In this document: positions 43,858-52,923 of the stretch, one piece after another
Layout of the letters: every line of letters begins with the position of its first letter
How positions within the stretch are numbered: position 1 is the first letter of the stretch
Assembly (NCBI RefSeq): GCF_009763255.1
Contig: NZ_WSJB01000005.1
Location: 124,001 to 188,000, forward strand
DNA: 64,000 bases
Direction: 5' to 3'
Origin: Bordetella sp. 02P26C-1
Lineage (GTDB): Bacteria > Pseudomonadota > Gammaproteobacteria > Burkholderiales > Burkholderiaceae_B
Translations under genes and position numbers: made by a program
The notes under the pieces: model-generated
What the model was told of the DNA's origin: nothing
What the model saw: the letters and a program-made list of their open reading frames with translations, nothing else
The model's database searches: none

Positions 43858-44012
43858 GGCGAGGGCTTGGCGTAACAAGGGTGATCTGTCGGAATCCGAG
43901 GCCGTCGCTGGCATGCTGGTGCGTTAAATGAGCGTGGCCAAACCAGCCGCGCGTTACCCCGCAACGTTGTATCAGGTTTGACGAACCCCTAAAACGCCCC
44001 CACGATCACCGC

Positions 44013-45140
44013 ATGAAATACGGTGAATACATCTGGCAATCGCCGCACTGGCCTGATTGGTGCTACGACCTGGCCGCCCTGGCAGAGCCTTTGGCGGCCG
44101 TCAGTCGTGCTCAAGGTCTTTTGCTTGGCCGCCTGGCAGACGTGGGAATGGCCCTGCGCGCCGAAGCCAGCTTGGCGGCGCTGACCGAAGACGTTGTCCA
44201 GACCAGCGCCATTGAAGGCGAAACGCTCAGTGTCGCCTCGGTCCGATCCTCTGTCGCACGTCGTTTAGGCGTCGATATCGGTGCATTGGCCCCCGCAGAC
44301 CGTCACGTTGACGGCATCGTCGACATGATCCTGGACGCCACCAGCAAAGCGATGGCGCCTCTTACTGCCGCGCGCCTATTCGGCTGGCACGCGGCACTAG
44401 TCCCCACAGGCTATTCTGGCATCAGTGCGATCAAGGTAGTCCACTGGCGGGATGACAGTAACGGTCCCATGCAGGTCGTCTCAGGCTCCATCGGTCGGGC
44501 AAAGGTGCATTTCGAGGCTCCGCCCGCGAACCGGCTAGCAGCGGAGATGGCACGTTTCCTAGACTGGTTGAATGACGCCTCACCGAAAGAACCCGCTCTC
44601 GTTCGCGCTGGCCTAGGCCACCTCTGGTTTGTCACCCTGCACCCCTTCGATGACGGCAACGGCCGTATTGCGCGTGCCATTGGCGACCTGCTGCTGACCC
44701 GCGCCGACGGCAGCCCCCAACGTTTTTACAGTTTATCTGCTCAGATCCAGCGGGAACGCAAAGCCTATTACGACATCATAGAACGCACGCAAAAGGGCGA
44801 CATGGATGTGACGCGGTGGCTAACGTGGTTTCTGTCCACCCTGCTAAAAGCCATCGAACACGCCCATGGCGTTCTCGATCAAGTATTCGCCAAGGCAAAG
44901 TTCTGGCAGCATGCGGCAACCATTCCGATGAATGAGCGGCAGATCAAGGTGCTGAATCGTCTGTTGGATGGATTTGAAGGCAAGCTGACGACTAGTAAAT
45001 GGGCAGCGCTAGCCAAATGCTCTCAAGACACTGCTTTACGTGACATCACAGAGTTGCTACAGCGAGGTGTTCTACAAAAAACCGACGCTGGCGGTCGCAG
45101 CACAAGCTACCAAATCCGACAGTTCCATGGGCAAGCATAA
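44013..45140 (+). CDS. Fic-domain AMP-transferase, class II (DUF4172-Fic)
   Basis: Fic proteins transfer AMP, or less often other nucleotide groups, to hydroxyls on target proteins. The 375-residue protein has a DUF4172 N-terminal helical domain. An inhibitory (S/T)xxxE(G/N) helix is seen in QTSAIEGETL (about residues 65-74), before the Fic core, which makes it class II. The active-site loop HPFDDGNGR is near 212-220, complete with catalytic His and the NGR anion hole. A winged-helix module (WAALAKCSQDTALRDITELL) closes the protein. It lies just outside attR. Target unknown. Confidence 0.92.
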   Translation: MKYGEYIWQSPHWPDWCYDLAALAEPLAAVSRAQGLLLGRLADVGMALRAEASLAALTEDVVQTSAIEGETLSVASVRSSVARRLGVDIGALAPADRHVDGIVDMILDATSKAMAPLTAARLFGWHAALVPTGYSGISAIKVVHWRDDSNGPMQVVSGSIGRAKVHFEAPPANRLAAEMARFLDWLNDASPKEPALVRAGLGHLWFVTLHPFDDGNGRIARAIGDLLLTRADGSPQRFYSLSAQIQRERKAYYDIIERTQKGDMDVTRWLTWFLSTLLKAIEHAHGVLDQVFAKAKFWQHAATIPMNERQIKVLNRLLDGFEGKLTTSKWAALAKCSQDTALRDITELLQRGVLQKTDAGGRSTSYQIRQFHGQA

Positions 45141-45285
45141 GCACAAGTCACCTCTTTACGTCCTTGGAGGATGCTAGCATCACCCTCGGTCGCCCTGTGA
45201 ACCGCACGACTTCGTCGCGAGAAGAGTCTCATAACCGCATCGCCGATGCCTGTTACGCCCAAGACTATCCAATGAAGGAGCCCCT

Positions 45286-46539
45286 ATGTCGCGCTGGCGC
45301 TGGATTTTGAATCGACTCGGAAAACGCCTTTGGCTACGTGCGACTCTCATCGGGCTGCTGGGTGTTGCCGCCGCCATTATGGCCGCGCTGGTTGAACGCT
45401 ATATCCCCTGGGACCTGCCCACGAATATCGGCGCCGATGCGGTAGGCACCATTCTTAATATCATCGCCTCAAGCATGCTAGCCGTCACCACGTTCTCTCT
45501 CAGCGTGATGACAGCGGCCTTCGGGGCGGCAACCACGAACGTCACCCCGCGCGCCACTCGCCTGCTGATAGAGGATCGGCTGACGCAGACGGTGCTGTCT
45601 ACATTCATCGGAGCATTTCTGTTCGGTATCGTCGGCATCGTGGTGCTCAGTACGGGTGCTTATGGTGATCGCGGACGCTTTGTGCTTTTTGTGATTACCG
45701 TGGGGGTGATCGTATTGATCGTGGCGTCGCTGCTGCGCTGGATCGATCACCTGACGCGCTTCGGACGCGTTGGTGAAACCACGGCGCGCGTCGAGCAGGC
45801 CGCCGAGCGGTCCATCGTCGATCGACTCGGCGCTCCCTATCTCGGGGGTCGGCGCATGGTCGATCTACCCGCAAACGGATATCCGATTACCGCTCCCGTG
45901 ATCGGGTACGTACAGCACATCGACGTGGGCGCGCTGCAAACCATTGCCGAAGACATCGATCAGGACATCTATGTGGATGCTCTACCCGGGACGTTTGTCT
46001 ATTCGGATACGCCGGTCGCGTGGCTCGCCGAGGCACCGACTGAGGAAGAGAGCCCCGAATTACAGGAACGTTTGCTCAAGGCGATCACCATTGGCACTGA
46101 GCGCAGCTTCGACCAGGATCCCCGCTTCGCGCTGTCGGTGATGAGCGAAATCGGGTCGCGGGCCTTGTCGCCAGCCACCAATGACCCCGGCACGGCTATC
46201 GATGTCATTGGTCGCATGACTCGATTGATGAGTCTCTGGGCGGCGTCCTGCGAATCCGCGGATATCGAGCCTGTCTATCCTCGCGTGCATGTACCGGCTT
46301 TGCGCACCGATGACCTGTTCGAAGATGCTTTCATGTTGTTGGGCCGGGATGGCGCCGGGCTCATCGAGGTGCAGCTGCGTTTACAGAAATCGCTGTTGGC
46401 GCTGAGTCGTTGGGGCGATAGCGCCTACCGCGCTGCGGCGCTGGCAATGGCCCACGAAGCGCGTGACCGGGCTGAGGCTGCTCTGACGCTTGAGGCAGAT
46501 CGGGCCCGTCTGCGGGCCTTGTATATGCCCGGGGGCTAA
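45286..46539 (+). CDS. DUF2254 integral membrane protein
   Basis: A 417-residue protein with four hydrophobic segments in the first 150 residues (LRATLIGLLGVAAAIMAALV is the first). A cytoplasmic region follows with the DUF2254 signature (SEIGSRALSPATNDPGTAID, then VIGRMTRLMSLWA). The family is widespread in proteobacteria and its function is not established. It stands alone between the Fic gene and the catabolic operon. Confidence 0.88.
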   Translation: MSRWRWILNRLGKRLWLRATLIGLLGVAAAIMAALVERYIPWDLPTNIGADAVGTILNIIASSMLAVTTFSLSVMTAAFGAATTNVTPRATRLLIEDRLTQTVLSTFIGAFLFGIVGIVVLSTGAYGDRGRFVLFVITVGVIVLIVASLLRWIDHLTRFGRVGETTARVEQAAERSIVDRLGAPYLGGRRMVDLPANGYPITAPVIGYVQHIDVGALQTIAEDIDQDIYVDALPGTFVYSDTPVAWLAEAPTEEESPELQERLLKAITIGTERSFDQDPRFALSVMSEIGSRALSPATNDPGTAIDVIGRMTRLMSLWAASCESADIEPVYPRVHVPALRTDDLFEDAFMLLGRDGAGLIEVQLRLQKSLLALSRWGDSAYRAAALAMAHEARDRAEAALTLEADRARLRALYMPGG

Positions 46540-46635
46540 CGAGCGACCGGCACCGCGACTACCACCCGGTTCTTAGCCGGGGCTTTCGAGCACCCTACTC
46601 CCTATTTACGAAAAGCCTCAACTGCTCTACACTCA

Positions 46636-46671
46636 TTTTCGGGATACGAATTATTTTTCGTATCCCGAAAA
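46636..46671. promoter_or_regulatory. Strong palindromic operator before the citryl-CoA-lyase-like operon
   Basis: TTTTCGGGATACGAA at 46636-46650 is the exact inverse of 46657-46671, with TTATTT between. Each arm itself has the form TTCG-N5-CGAA, so the site can be read as two operators side by side. It ends 15 bp before the ATG, next to the AGGAGA RBS, where a bound repressor would block expression. The IclR gene at 50233-51033 at the far end of the operon is the natural candidate, which is inference from position. Confidence 0.7.
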
Positions 46672-46686
46672 ACACTAGGAGACAGC

Positions 46687-47493
46687 ATGGCTGGGCAGGA
46701 TAAAGAGGTAGGCGTCACCGCTATTTCAAAGGTGGAACCGGATCGCGTCACGGTGCGTGGCAAGGACTTGGCCAGTGAGTTGATTGGCAAAATGTCCTAT
46801 ACGGCGTACTTCCTCTTCCTCTTGACGGGCAAGGAGCCTTCGGCGGAACTGGTCAAGTTGGCCGACGCAACTATGGTCGCCATTGCGGAACATGGCTTTG
46901 TCCCGTCTATCCAGGCGGCACGGATGACGTACGCCGCCGCTCCGAACGCGATGCAAGGCGCCGTGGCTGCGGGCCTGCTGGGGTGTGGCCCCGTGATCCT
47001 GGGCGCATCATCGGAAGCGGGGGAGTTCTTCGCGGAAATTCTGGCGTATGCGGATTCGCAGAACGTCTCATTAACAGACGCCGCCGCGACACTGCTGCGC
47101 CAGCGTAAAACAGCGCGCCAGCCTGTGCCTGGCTTCGGCCATCCCATTCATCGGGAAGAAGATCCGCGCTCGACCCGTTTGCTGGCGTATGCGCGCGAAC
47201 TGGGCACGGCAGGCCGACATGTGGATGCCTTGCTAGCGGTGGAGGAAACATTAGAGGCAGCTTACGGGCGTGCATTGCCGATGAACGTGTCGGCTGCGAT
47301 TCCTGCGGTGTTGCTGGATGCCGGTTTTCCGCTGCACGCGCTGCTAGGCATACCGATGGTGGCACGCACGGGCTCGTTGATCGCACATCTGTATGAGGAA
47401 AAAGAGACCCGTTTGGGGTTTAAGCTCGCTGCGCGTGCCGAGGCCGGCGTGCGTTACGAGCCGGCTGAAAACACCGACACGGCGGCGGAATAG
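46687..47493 (+). CDS. Citryl-CoA lyase / short citrate synthase-family protein
   Basis: A 268-residue member of the citrate synthase superfamily lacking the large N-terminal part of true citrate synthase. The active-site motif GFGHPIHREEDPRSTRLL (about residues 153-170) includes the conserved His and Arg. ELIGKMSYTAYFLFLLTGK and MNVSAAIPAVLLDAGFP fit short lyases annotated as citryl-CoA lyase. It would split or form a 3-hydroxy-acyl-CoA with acetyl-CoA. The acyl-CoA ligase gene starts 2 bp after it, suggesting it acts on that enzyme's product. Confidence 0.85.
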   Translation: MAGQDKEVGVTAISKVEPDRVTVRGKDLASELIGKMSYTAYFLFLLTGKEPSAELVKLADATMVAIAEHGFVPSIQAARMTYAAAPNAMQGAVAAGLLGCGPVILGASSEAGEFFAEILAYADSQNVSLTDAAATLLRQRKTARQPVPGFGHPIHREEDPRSTRLLAYARELGTAGRHVDALLAVEETLEAAYGRALPMNVSAAIPAVLLDAGFPLHALLGIPMVARTGSLIAHLYEEKETRLGFKLAARAEAGVRYEPAENTDTAAE

Positions 47494-47495
47494 TC

Positions 47496-49145
47496 ATGGC
47501 AGCGAATAAGCTTTCACCGCAAGAGGTCGTGGCGCTCTACCCTGCCCACGATTATTCCTTATCGTCGCTGCTGCAAAGCCGTATCACGGCCGTACCAGAC
47601 AAGTCGTTTCTGGAATACGAGGATCAGCGCTGGACCTATGCCGAATTCGGGCAGACGGTCGATCAGACGGCGGCCTGGTTGCGCAAGCGCGGCCTCAAAG
47701 CGGGCGACAGACTGGGGGTATTTTCGCAAAACCACCCCACGACAGTCATTCTGCTGTTCGCGGTGGCAAAGATCGGCGCCATCATGGTGCCGTTGAATCC
47801 GGACTTTGGCGTGTCCGAAGCGCGCTATGCGCTGTCGAACGCCGAGGTCTCGGGCATCGTGTGTTCACCCCGCAACTGGCAGCGTGCGCAGGAGGCTTGC
47901 CGCGAGATGTCGCCGCAGCCTTGGATCGTGCTGAATCAGTCTGAGGACAATGCTATCGGCGTGCCTGCCATGGGCGACGAGATTACTCCGACGGACGCGA
48001 TCCCCGCCGATGAGGCGAGCGGCGATGCGACCTGTTTGTTCATCTACACCTCTGGGACGACGGGCTCGCCCAAGGCCGCGATGCACGGGCAACGGGGCGT
48101 GGTGCTGACTGCCGAAGGCTTCGTGGTGCGGATGCACCTGCAGCCGGACGAGCGGGCGCTATGCGTGCTGCCGCTGTTTCATATCAACGCGCTGTTTTAT
48201 TCGGTTGGCGGGACGTTGGCCGCCGGGGCAACGTTGGTGTTGAGCAGCCGTTTTTCGGCGTCAACATTTTGGTCTGTGGTTCATGAAACGCGTGCCACGA
48301 CGTGCAATCTGATCGGTGCTGCAGCATCGATTTTGATTAAGCGTGATCGCAGCGAGTTCCGGCCCGGTCATTGCATGACGAAGATGTTCATCGCGCCGTT
48401 GGATGAAAACCTGGTCCGGGTTTTCAACGATGAATTTGGCGTGCGTGATCTGATCGAATGCTACGGCATGACGGAAATTCCCGGCGCGATATCCAATCCG
48501 TTCCCCGGCCCGCGCAAGCTGGGCAGTATGGGACGCATATCGCCGCACCTGTCGCCCGACTATCCGCAGCCACAACTGAAAGTGGTGAACGAGCGGTTCG
48601 AAGAAGTCGGTATCGGCGAACATGGCATTTTGCTGGTTCGTACGCCTACGGTGATGCAGGGGTATTACCGCGATGCCGAACGCACGGCAGACGCCTTCCA
48701 TGACGGCTGGTTCATCACGGGCGATCTGGTGTGGCGGGATGCGGACGACTTCTATTGGTTTGTCGCGCGCCAGCGCGATGTGATCCGCTGCCGGGGAGAA
48801 AACATCGCGGGCGCGGAACTCGATCGCGTCATCAGCGCCCACCCCGATGTTCTGGAAGCCGCTGTCATCGGCGTGCCCGCCGAGTTGGGAGAGGAAGACA
48901 TCTTTGCTGTGGTGGTTGCACGTCCGGAAAAGCACCCCACTGCAGAAGATATTGGTCAATGGGTCGCGCAGCAGCTCGCGCCCATCAAAATCCCGAGATA
49001 TGTGGCGTTTGTCGAGGCATTGCCCAAGACACCGACGCAACGGGTAGAAAAGTTCAAACTTAAAGCAGATTCACAGCTGTTTAAACGCGCAACGAAGATT
49101 CAAATCGTTCCACATACAACACGACGCGGTGATGCCGTCCGGTAA
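47496..49145 (+). CDS. AMP-dependent acyl-CoA synthetase/ligase
   Basis: A 549-residue ANL-superfamily enzyme that activates a carboxylic acid with ATP and CoA. The phosphate-binding motif CLFIYTSGTTGSPKAAMHG is at about residues 178-196. YGMTEIPGAISNP gives the adenine-binding A5 motif. DGWFITGDLVW and VARQRDVIRCRGENI form the hinge, and the catalytic Lys is in LPKTPTQRVEKFKLK. The acid is unidentified. It sits between the citryl-CoA-lyase-like gene and a Bug receptor, the usual uptake-and-activate set. Confidence 0.92.
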   Translation: MAANKLSPQEVVALYPAHDYSLSSLLQSRITAVPDKSFLEYEDQRWTYAEFGQTVDQTAAWLRKRGLKAGDRLGVFSQNHPTTVILLFAVAKIGAIMVPLNPDFGVSEARYALSNAEVSGIVCSPRNWQRAQEACREMSPQPWIVLNQSEDNAIGVPAMGDEITPTDAIPADEASGDATCLFIYTSGTTGSPKAAMHGQRGVVLTAEGFVVRMHLQPDERALCVLPLFHINALFYSVGGTLAAGATLVLSSRFSASTFWSVVHETRATTCNLIGAAASILIKRDRSEFRPGHCMTKMFIAPLDENLVRVFNDEFGVRDLIECYGMTEIPGAISNPFPGPRKLGSMGRISPHLSPDYPQPQLKVVNERFEEVGIGEHGILLVRTPTVMQGYYRDAERTADAFHDGWFITGDLVWRDADDFYWFVARQRDVIRCRGENIAGAELDRVISAHPDVLEAAVIGVPAELGEEDIFAVVVARPEKHPTAEDIGQWVAQQLAPIKIPRYVAFVEALPKTPTQRVEKFKLKADSQLFKRATKIQIVPHTTRRGDAVR

Positions 49146-49192
49146 ATCGCGCACCTTTGCCTCATACATCGACAGTCATCACGGAGGAAGAC

Positions 49193-50176
49193 ATGATCAA
49201 GATCCACACCCTGCATAAGGCACTCAGCGGTTTGGCATTGGCGACTTTCGCGCTTGCCGCGCCCAGCGCGTATGCGCAAAATTATCCATCGCAGCCCATC
49301 AAAATGATCGTCCCGTACGCACCGGGCGGCGCGACTGACATCATCGGGCGTCTGGTGGGCAAGGCCCTGTCGGAAAAGCTCGGCCAGCCTGTGGTGGTCG
49401 AGAACCGCGCGGGTGGCAACACCGGCATCGGCGCGGCCACCGTCGCGCGCTCCGCGCCGGATGGCTATACGGTGTTGTTTACCAACGATGCGACATTCGT
49501 GCTGAATCCTGCAGTCGCCAAGAACATGCCGTACAAGCTGGAAGACCTGACCCCGGTCGGCACGGTGTGCTACTTGAACCTGGGTATGGCCGTGAATGCC
49601 GATACGCCGGTCAACAACATGAAGGAACTGCAGGCCTATACCAACAACAATCCAAAGAAATTTGCCTATGGTTCTTTCGGGGTGGGCAGCCACCCGCACT
49701 TCATGGGCGAGATCTACAACACCGTCACGGGCTCGGACGTGACCCACGTGCCGTACAAGGGTTCGTCGCCCGCCGTGGTTGACGTGGTGGGCAATCAGGT
49801 TCTGTTCACGTTCCCGGCGCTGGCCACCATCCAGGGCCACGTGAAGGACAAGCGGATCAAGGTCCTGGCGATTTCCGGCGAAGAACGTTCGTCGATGATG
49901 CCCGACGTGCCGACCTTTACGGAGGCCGGCTACCCTGACCTGAACATTGGCAGCTGGTACGGTTTCTTCGCGCCGGCCGGCACGCCCAAGCCCATCGTGG
50001 ATAAGCTGAACACGGCGCTGGCCGAGATTCTGGACAACCCCGAAGTCTCTAAAAGCCTGATCGCGCAGGGCACGATTCCGCTGAAGATGACGCCCGCGGA
50101 AATGGAGACCCGTATGACGGAAGAGATCAAGCGCATGAAGGCGGTCGCACAGTCGGCCGATATCTCGATCGAGTAA
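49193..50176 (+). CDS. Bug-family periplasmic solute-binding protein
   Basis: A 327-residue receptor. The ATG at 49193 follows GGAGGAAG and opens a signal peptide (ALSGLALATFALAAPSAYAQ). The mature part starts NYPSQPIKMIVPYAPGGATD, with VVENRAGGNTGIGAATVARS, the standard Bug ligand-loop motifs. It probably captures the carboxylate activated by the ligase gene upstream. A hairpin at 50190-50223 closes the operon. Confidence 0.93.
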   Translation: MIKIHTLHKALSGLALATFALAAPSAYAQNYPSQPIKMIVPYAPGGATDIIGRLVGKALSEKLGQPVVVENRAGGNTGIGAATVARSAPDGYTVLFTNDATFVLNPAVAKNMPYKLEDLTPVGTVCYLNLGMAVNADTPVNNMKELQAYTNNNPKKFAYGSFGVGSHPHFMGEIYNTVTGSDVTHVPYKGSSPAVVDVVGNQVLFTFPALATIQGHVKDKRIKVLAISGEERSSMMPDVPTFTEAGYPDLNIGSWYGFFAPAGTPKPIVDKLNTALAEILDNPEVSKSLIAQGTIPLKMTPAEMETRMTEEIKRMKAVAQSADISIE

Positions 50177-50189
50177 GCCCACAGGCTGA

Positions 50190-50223
50190 CCCGCATCGTA
50201 CAGAAGGCCTGTATCGATGCGGG
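50190..50223. terminator. Hairpin between convergent genes, probable terminator
   Basis: CCCGCATCG-TACAG (50190-50203) pairs with CTGTA-TCGATGCGGG (50209-50223) with a single bulge. It lies in the 56-bp gap between the Bug and IclR stop codons. There is no T-run on either side, so it may act with Rho or simply protect 3' ends. Confidence 0.55.
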
Positions 50224-50232
50224 GAGCCGGTG

Positions 50233-51033
50233 TTAACCGAGTACGGACACCGTCAGGGCGGGGTAGCGGATCAGTTGTTCGCTGATGTGCTGCGCCGCCC
50301 TCTGTAATGGTTCAAGCCGCGTCTCGATGAGTTTGTCGCGCGTGACCTTGGTCGAGTCGGCGGAACAGTTGATGGCCGCAACGACGCGGCCCTGCTGATC
50401 CCGAATCGGCACGGCAATCGCGATAGTGCCCAGGCCTATGGCATCCTCGGCGATGGCATAGCCGTTCTCGCGGGCCGCCATGCACAGAGCGCGTACCTCG
50501 TCACGAGTGACGGGCGTTTTATCGGTAAAGGCAGGAAACGGAGCTCCGCTCAGGTAGGCCTCTAGCTCCTCGTCGGGCAAGTGACCCAGCAGGACGTAGC
50601 CAGTGGAGGCACCATGCGCGGGCATACGCGCGCCCACATGTTGGCGCAATCGCGCCGGCCGATTGCTAGGGATATGCACGACGTAGACGACGTCATTACC
50701 ATCCAACACGGTCAGCGACGACGCGTCGTGAAACACGTCCACGATATCCTGCAGATAGATCTGCGCGACCTGATTCAGGTTCATGGATTCAACAAACGCG
50801 GCCCCCAGTTGCAGTACCCGCGCCGTCAAGACAAAACGGCGACCGTTTTGCTTAACATAGCCCAGCGCCATCAAGGTCAGAAGGGACCTGCGCACGGTTG
50901 CCGCCGTCAACCCGGTCTTGGCCGCCACCTCGCTGAGCGTCATTTCAGGGGTGTTGCTGGTGAACGCTAAAAGCACACTGATGCCGCGTGCGAGGGCGCT
51001 AACGAAATCGGGGTGGGAGTCATCGAGGGCCAT
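50233..51033 (-). CDS. IclR-family transcriptional regulator (PcaR/PobR-like)
   Basis: A 266-residue regulator. Its winged helix-turn-helix is at residues 10-75 (FVSALARGISVLLAFTSNTP, LSEVAAKTGLTAATVRRSLL) and the ligand domain follows with GTIAIAVPIRDQQGRVVAAI. The RGISVL..F start and spacing are those of the PcaR/PobR/CatR group, which respond to aromatic acids. It converges on the citryl-CoA-lyase-like operon and probably controls it through the palindrome at 46636-46671, which is inference. A TATAAT-like element lies just upstream on its strand. Confidence 0.9.
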   Translation of the reverse strand: MALDDSHPDFVSALARGISVLLAFTSNTPEMTLSEVAAKTGLTAATVRRSLLTLMALGYVKQNGRRFVLTARVLQLGAAFVESMNLNQVAQIYLQDIVDVFHDASSLTVLDGNDVVYVVHIPSNRPARLRQHVGARMPAHGASTGYVLLGHLPDEELEAYLSGAPFPAFTDKTPVTRDEVRALCMAARENGYAIAEDAIGLGTIAIAVPIRDQQGRVVAAINCSADSTKVTRDKLIETRLEPLQRAAQHISEQLIRYPALTVSVLG

Positions 51034-51176
51034 GCACGCATTATACGAGGCGATGCGCCTGCGAACGTAGTCGAACAGCGCGCAACGCGGCCGCGCTTGG
51101 GCGTCCGCATGGTCTTGTTGAAGACGGCGCTCAGCCGGCTCACCACGTCAGCCGGGGGTGACGGTGGCATCGATCG

Positions 51177-51980
51177 TCAATACACCGTCCCACCCGCTTG
51201 CATATCCGCGCGAAGCTGTCGTGCTTCTCGTGACAGCACGCCGATCACGCGCTTCAGATTGGCGCCAGACAGACGGGATCGTATTGCGGCCACGCTTAAC
51301 GCAGCGATCACTGTACCTTGTGCATCCAACACCGGTACGGCTACACCCACCATCTCGGGAATGATGCGTCCAGGATTGAGCGCATAGCCTTTTTCCAGCG
51401 TCGTGGCGATGTCCTCGCGCAGCACATCCAGGCTGGGGTACGCTGGATGCAAGCCCGCATGATTTCTGCCGAGAATACTGTCGATCTCCTCTGCCGGCTG
51501 AAACGCCAGCAGCGCGAGACTGCCCGCGCCCAGCCCGAGCGGCCGGCGATGCCCTGGCTCTAGCGTCAGGATCTTGATCGGGAAGTCACCGGTCTTGCGA
51601 TCAATGCAGACTGCATCGTCGCCAGAGCGCATGGACAGATATGCGGTGTCGCCGGTTTCGGTCGCGATGCGTTGCAGTCCGGCCTCGGCGAATTCACGTA
51701 TGCCACGCCGACGCGCGGCGGCGATGCCCAATACGTACGCTTCTCTGCCCAAACCATAGGTTCGCAACGCCGGATCCTGATAAACGAATCCCTCGGCCTG
51801 CAATGCGGCCAGCATCCGGTGCGCGGTCGGCTGCGGCAATCCGCTGGCCGTCGCCAGGTCGCTCAGCCCCGCCCCGCGCGGCGGCGCGGCGGCCACCTGC
51901 TTCAGCAGTTGCAAGACCCTGGACACGCTCTGCGCGCCTGTCAGCCCCCTTGGCGACACTGGGTCACCCATTTTCTTCAT
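51177..51980 (-). CDS. IclR-family transcriptional regulator
   Basis: A 267-residue regulator from the ATG at 51980 (MKKMGDPVSPRGLTGAQSVS), with GGAAG upstream. An ATG five codons earlier lies inside an operator-like palindrome and is less likely. The HTH is at residues 15-70 (LSDLATASGLPQPTAHRMLA) and the effector domain has MVGVAVPVLDAQGTVIAALS. It is divergent from the 52097-61975 operon. A pair of related palindromes in the shared 116-bp region overlaps both RBSs, arguing for joint repression. Confidence 0.9.
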   Translation of the reverse strand: MKKMGDPVSPRGLTGAQSVSRVLQLLKQVAAAPPRGAGLSDLATASGLPQPTAHRMLAALQAEGFVYQDPALRTYGLGREAYVLGIAAARRRGIREFAEAGLQRIATETGDTAYLSMRSGDDAVCIDRKTGDFPIKILTLEPGHRRPLGLGAGSLALLAFQPAEEIDSILGRNHAGLHPAYPSLDVLREDIATTLEKGYALNPGRIIPEMVGVAVPVLDAQGTVIAALSVAAIRSRLSGANLKRVIGVLSREARQLRADMQAGGTVY

Positions 51981-51987
51981 CTTTGTG

Positions 51988-52092
51988 ACTTCCATATGGT
52001 GGAGTTGTGCATAGCCGTACCCGGTGGTGATTACTAGAATCTATCCCAGTAGTCCGCAGTTTTCCAATAAAGAGTACTCCACCTAATGGAGT
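51988..52092. promoter_or_regulatory. Paired IclR operator-like palindromes in the divergent control region
   Basis: Site A (51988-52005, minus strand) reads ACTCCACCATATGGAAGT and site B (52076-52092, plus strand) reads ACTCCACCTAATGGAGT. Both are ACTCCA-N5-TGGA palindromes. Site A overlaps the RBS of the IclR gene and site B ends 4 bp before the GTG of the 52097 gene, covering its GGAG. The shared sequence and placement support one regulator, most simply the divergent IclR protein, binding both. Confidence 0.7.
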
Positions 52093-52096
52093 TGAT

Positions 52097-52915
52097 GTGG
52101 TTGAGACAACTGTTCTGGATAGTGCGACCAAGCTGACGGCGCATCACCGTGGCCACGTCGTAATCGCGGCCTCGCACGGCGGGGTTTACCCGGCGTATCT
52201 CGCCGCCGCTGCCGGCGTGACCGCGATCTTTTTGAATAACGCGGGCGTGGGAAAGGACGCTGCTGGGATTGCGGGTCTGGAATACCTGCAGCACTGCGGT
52301 ATTCCCGCAGCCGCCGTCGATCACTGGTCCGCACGCATCGGGGACGGTGCGGATACACGTGATCACGGCAAACTGAGTCACGTCAACGAGACTGCCCGGC
52401 TGCGTGGCTGCATGATAGGCATGTCGGTGACGGATGCCGCTACGCTGCTCGCGCAAGGAACGCATGCTGCGGTGGCGGATGCGGTAAAGCCAGAAGAAGC
52501 CAGGTATGAACTGGCGAACGTAGGCCACCGCAAAGTCATCGGTATCGATTCAGTCTCGCTGCTGGAAGATGCCGATGCGAATGCACTGGTCGTAACAGCG
52601 TCGCATGGCGCTCTGCTCGCCAGTTCGGGCACCGATAGCGTGCGTGTGCAGGTGCCGGTGATCTCGTTTCATGACGCAGGTGGAGGCAAGGACGACGCAG
52701 GATACAGCCGTTTGCCACGCCTGGAAGCACGTGGCATCGCCGCCGTGACAGTCAGCGCGGACAGTGCGCGTATCGGCGATTCCCGATCCTGCTACGACGA
52801 GGGAATCATCTCGCGAGCCAACGCGCCCGCCCGTGAATTGGGTGCGCGCCCTGGCGATTCTTTGAAGTCTTTCTATGCATCGCTGCAACTCGGCGGGCAC
52901 ACCCACAGGAGCTAG
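52097..52915 (+). CDS. Unknown protein with two tandem copies of one domain
   Basis: A 272-residue protein starting at GTG behind GGAG. Each half has the same order: VVIAASHGGVYPAYLAA / LVVTASHGALLASS, then VGKDAAGIAGLEYLQHCGI / GGKDDAGYSRLPRLEARGI, then HWSARIGDGADT / DSARIGDSRSC. The repeated ASHG, (G)KD-AG and SARIGD motifs suggest two equivalent sites or a pseudo-symmetric active site. I do not recognise the family. It heads a nine-gene catabolic operon, 8 bp before the TPP enzyme, so it is probably an enzyme subunit or ligand-binding protein for that pathway. Confidence 0.8.
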   Translation: MVETTVLDSATKLTAHHRGHVVIAASHGGVYPAYLAAAAGVTAIFLNNAGVGKDAAGIAGLEYLQHCGIPAAAVDHWSARIGDGADTRDHGKLSHVNETARLRGCMIGMSVTDAATLLAQGTHAAVADAVKPEEARYELANVGHRKVIGIDSVSLLEDADANALVVTASHGALLASSGTDSVRVQVPVISFHDAGGGKDDAGYSRLPRLEARGIAAVTVSADSARIGDSRSCYDEGIISRANAPARELGARPGDSLKSFYASLQLGGHTHRS

Positions 52916-52923
52916 ATTCCAAA

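Noticed and set aside
49100-50182. A 360-codon minus-strand ORF opposite the second Bug receptor
   Set aside because: Shadow composition (His/Arg/Gly/Val rich) with no domain; the plus-strand Bug gene has RBS, signal peptide and motifs.
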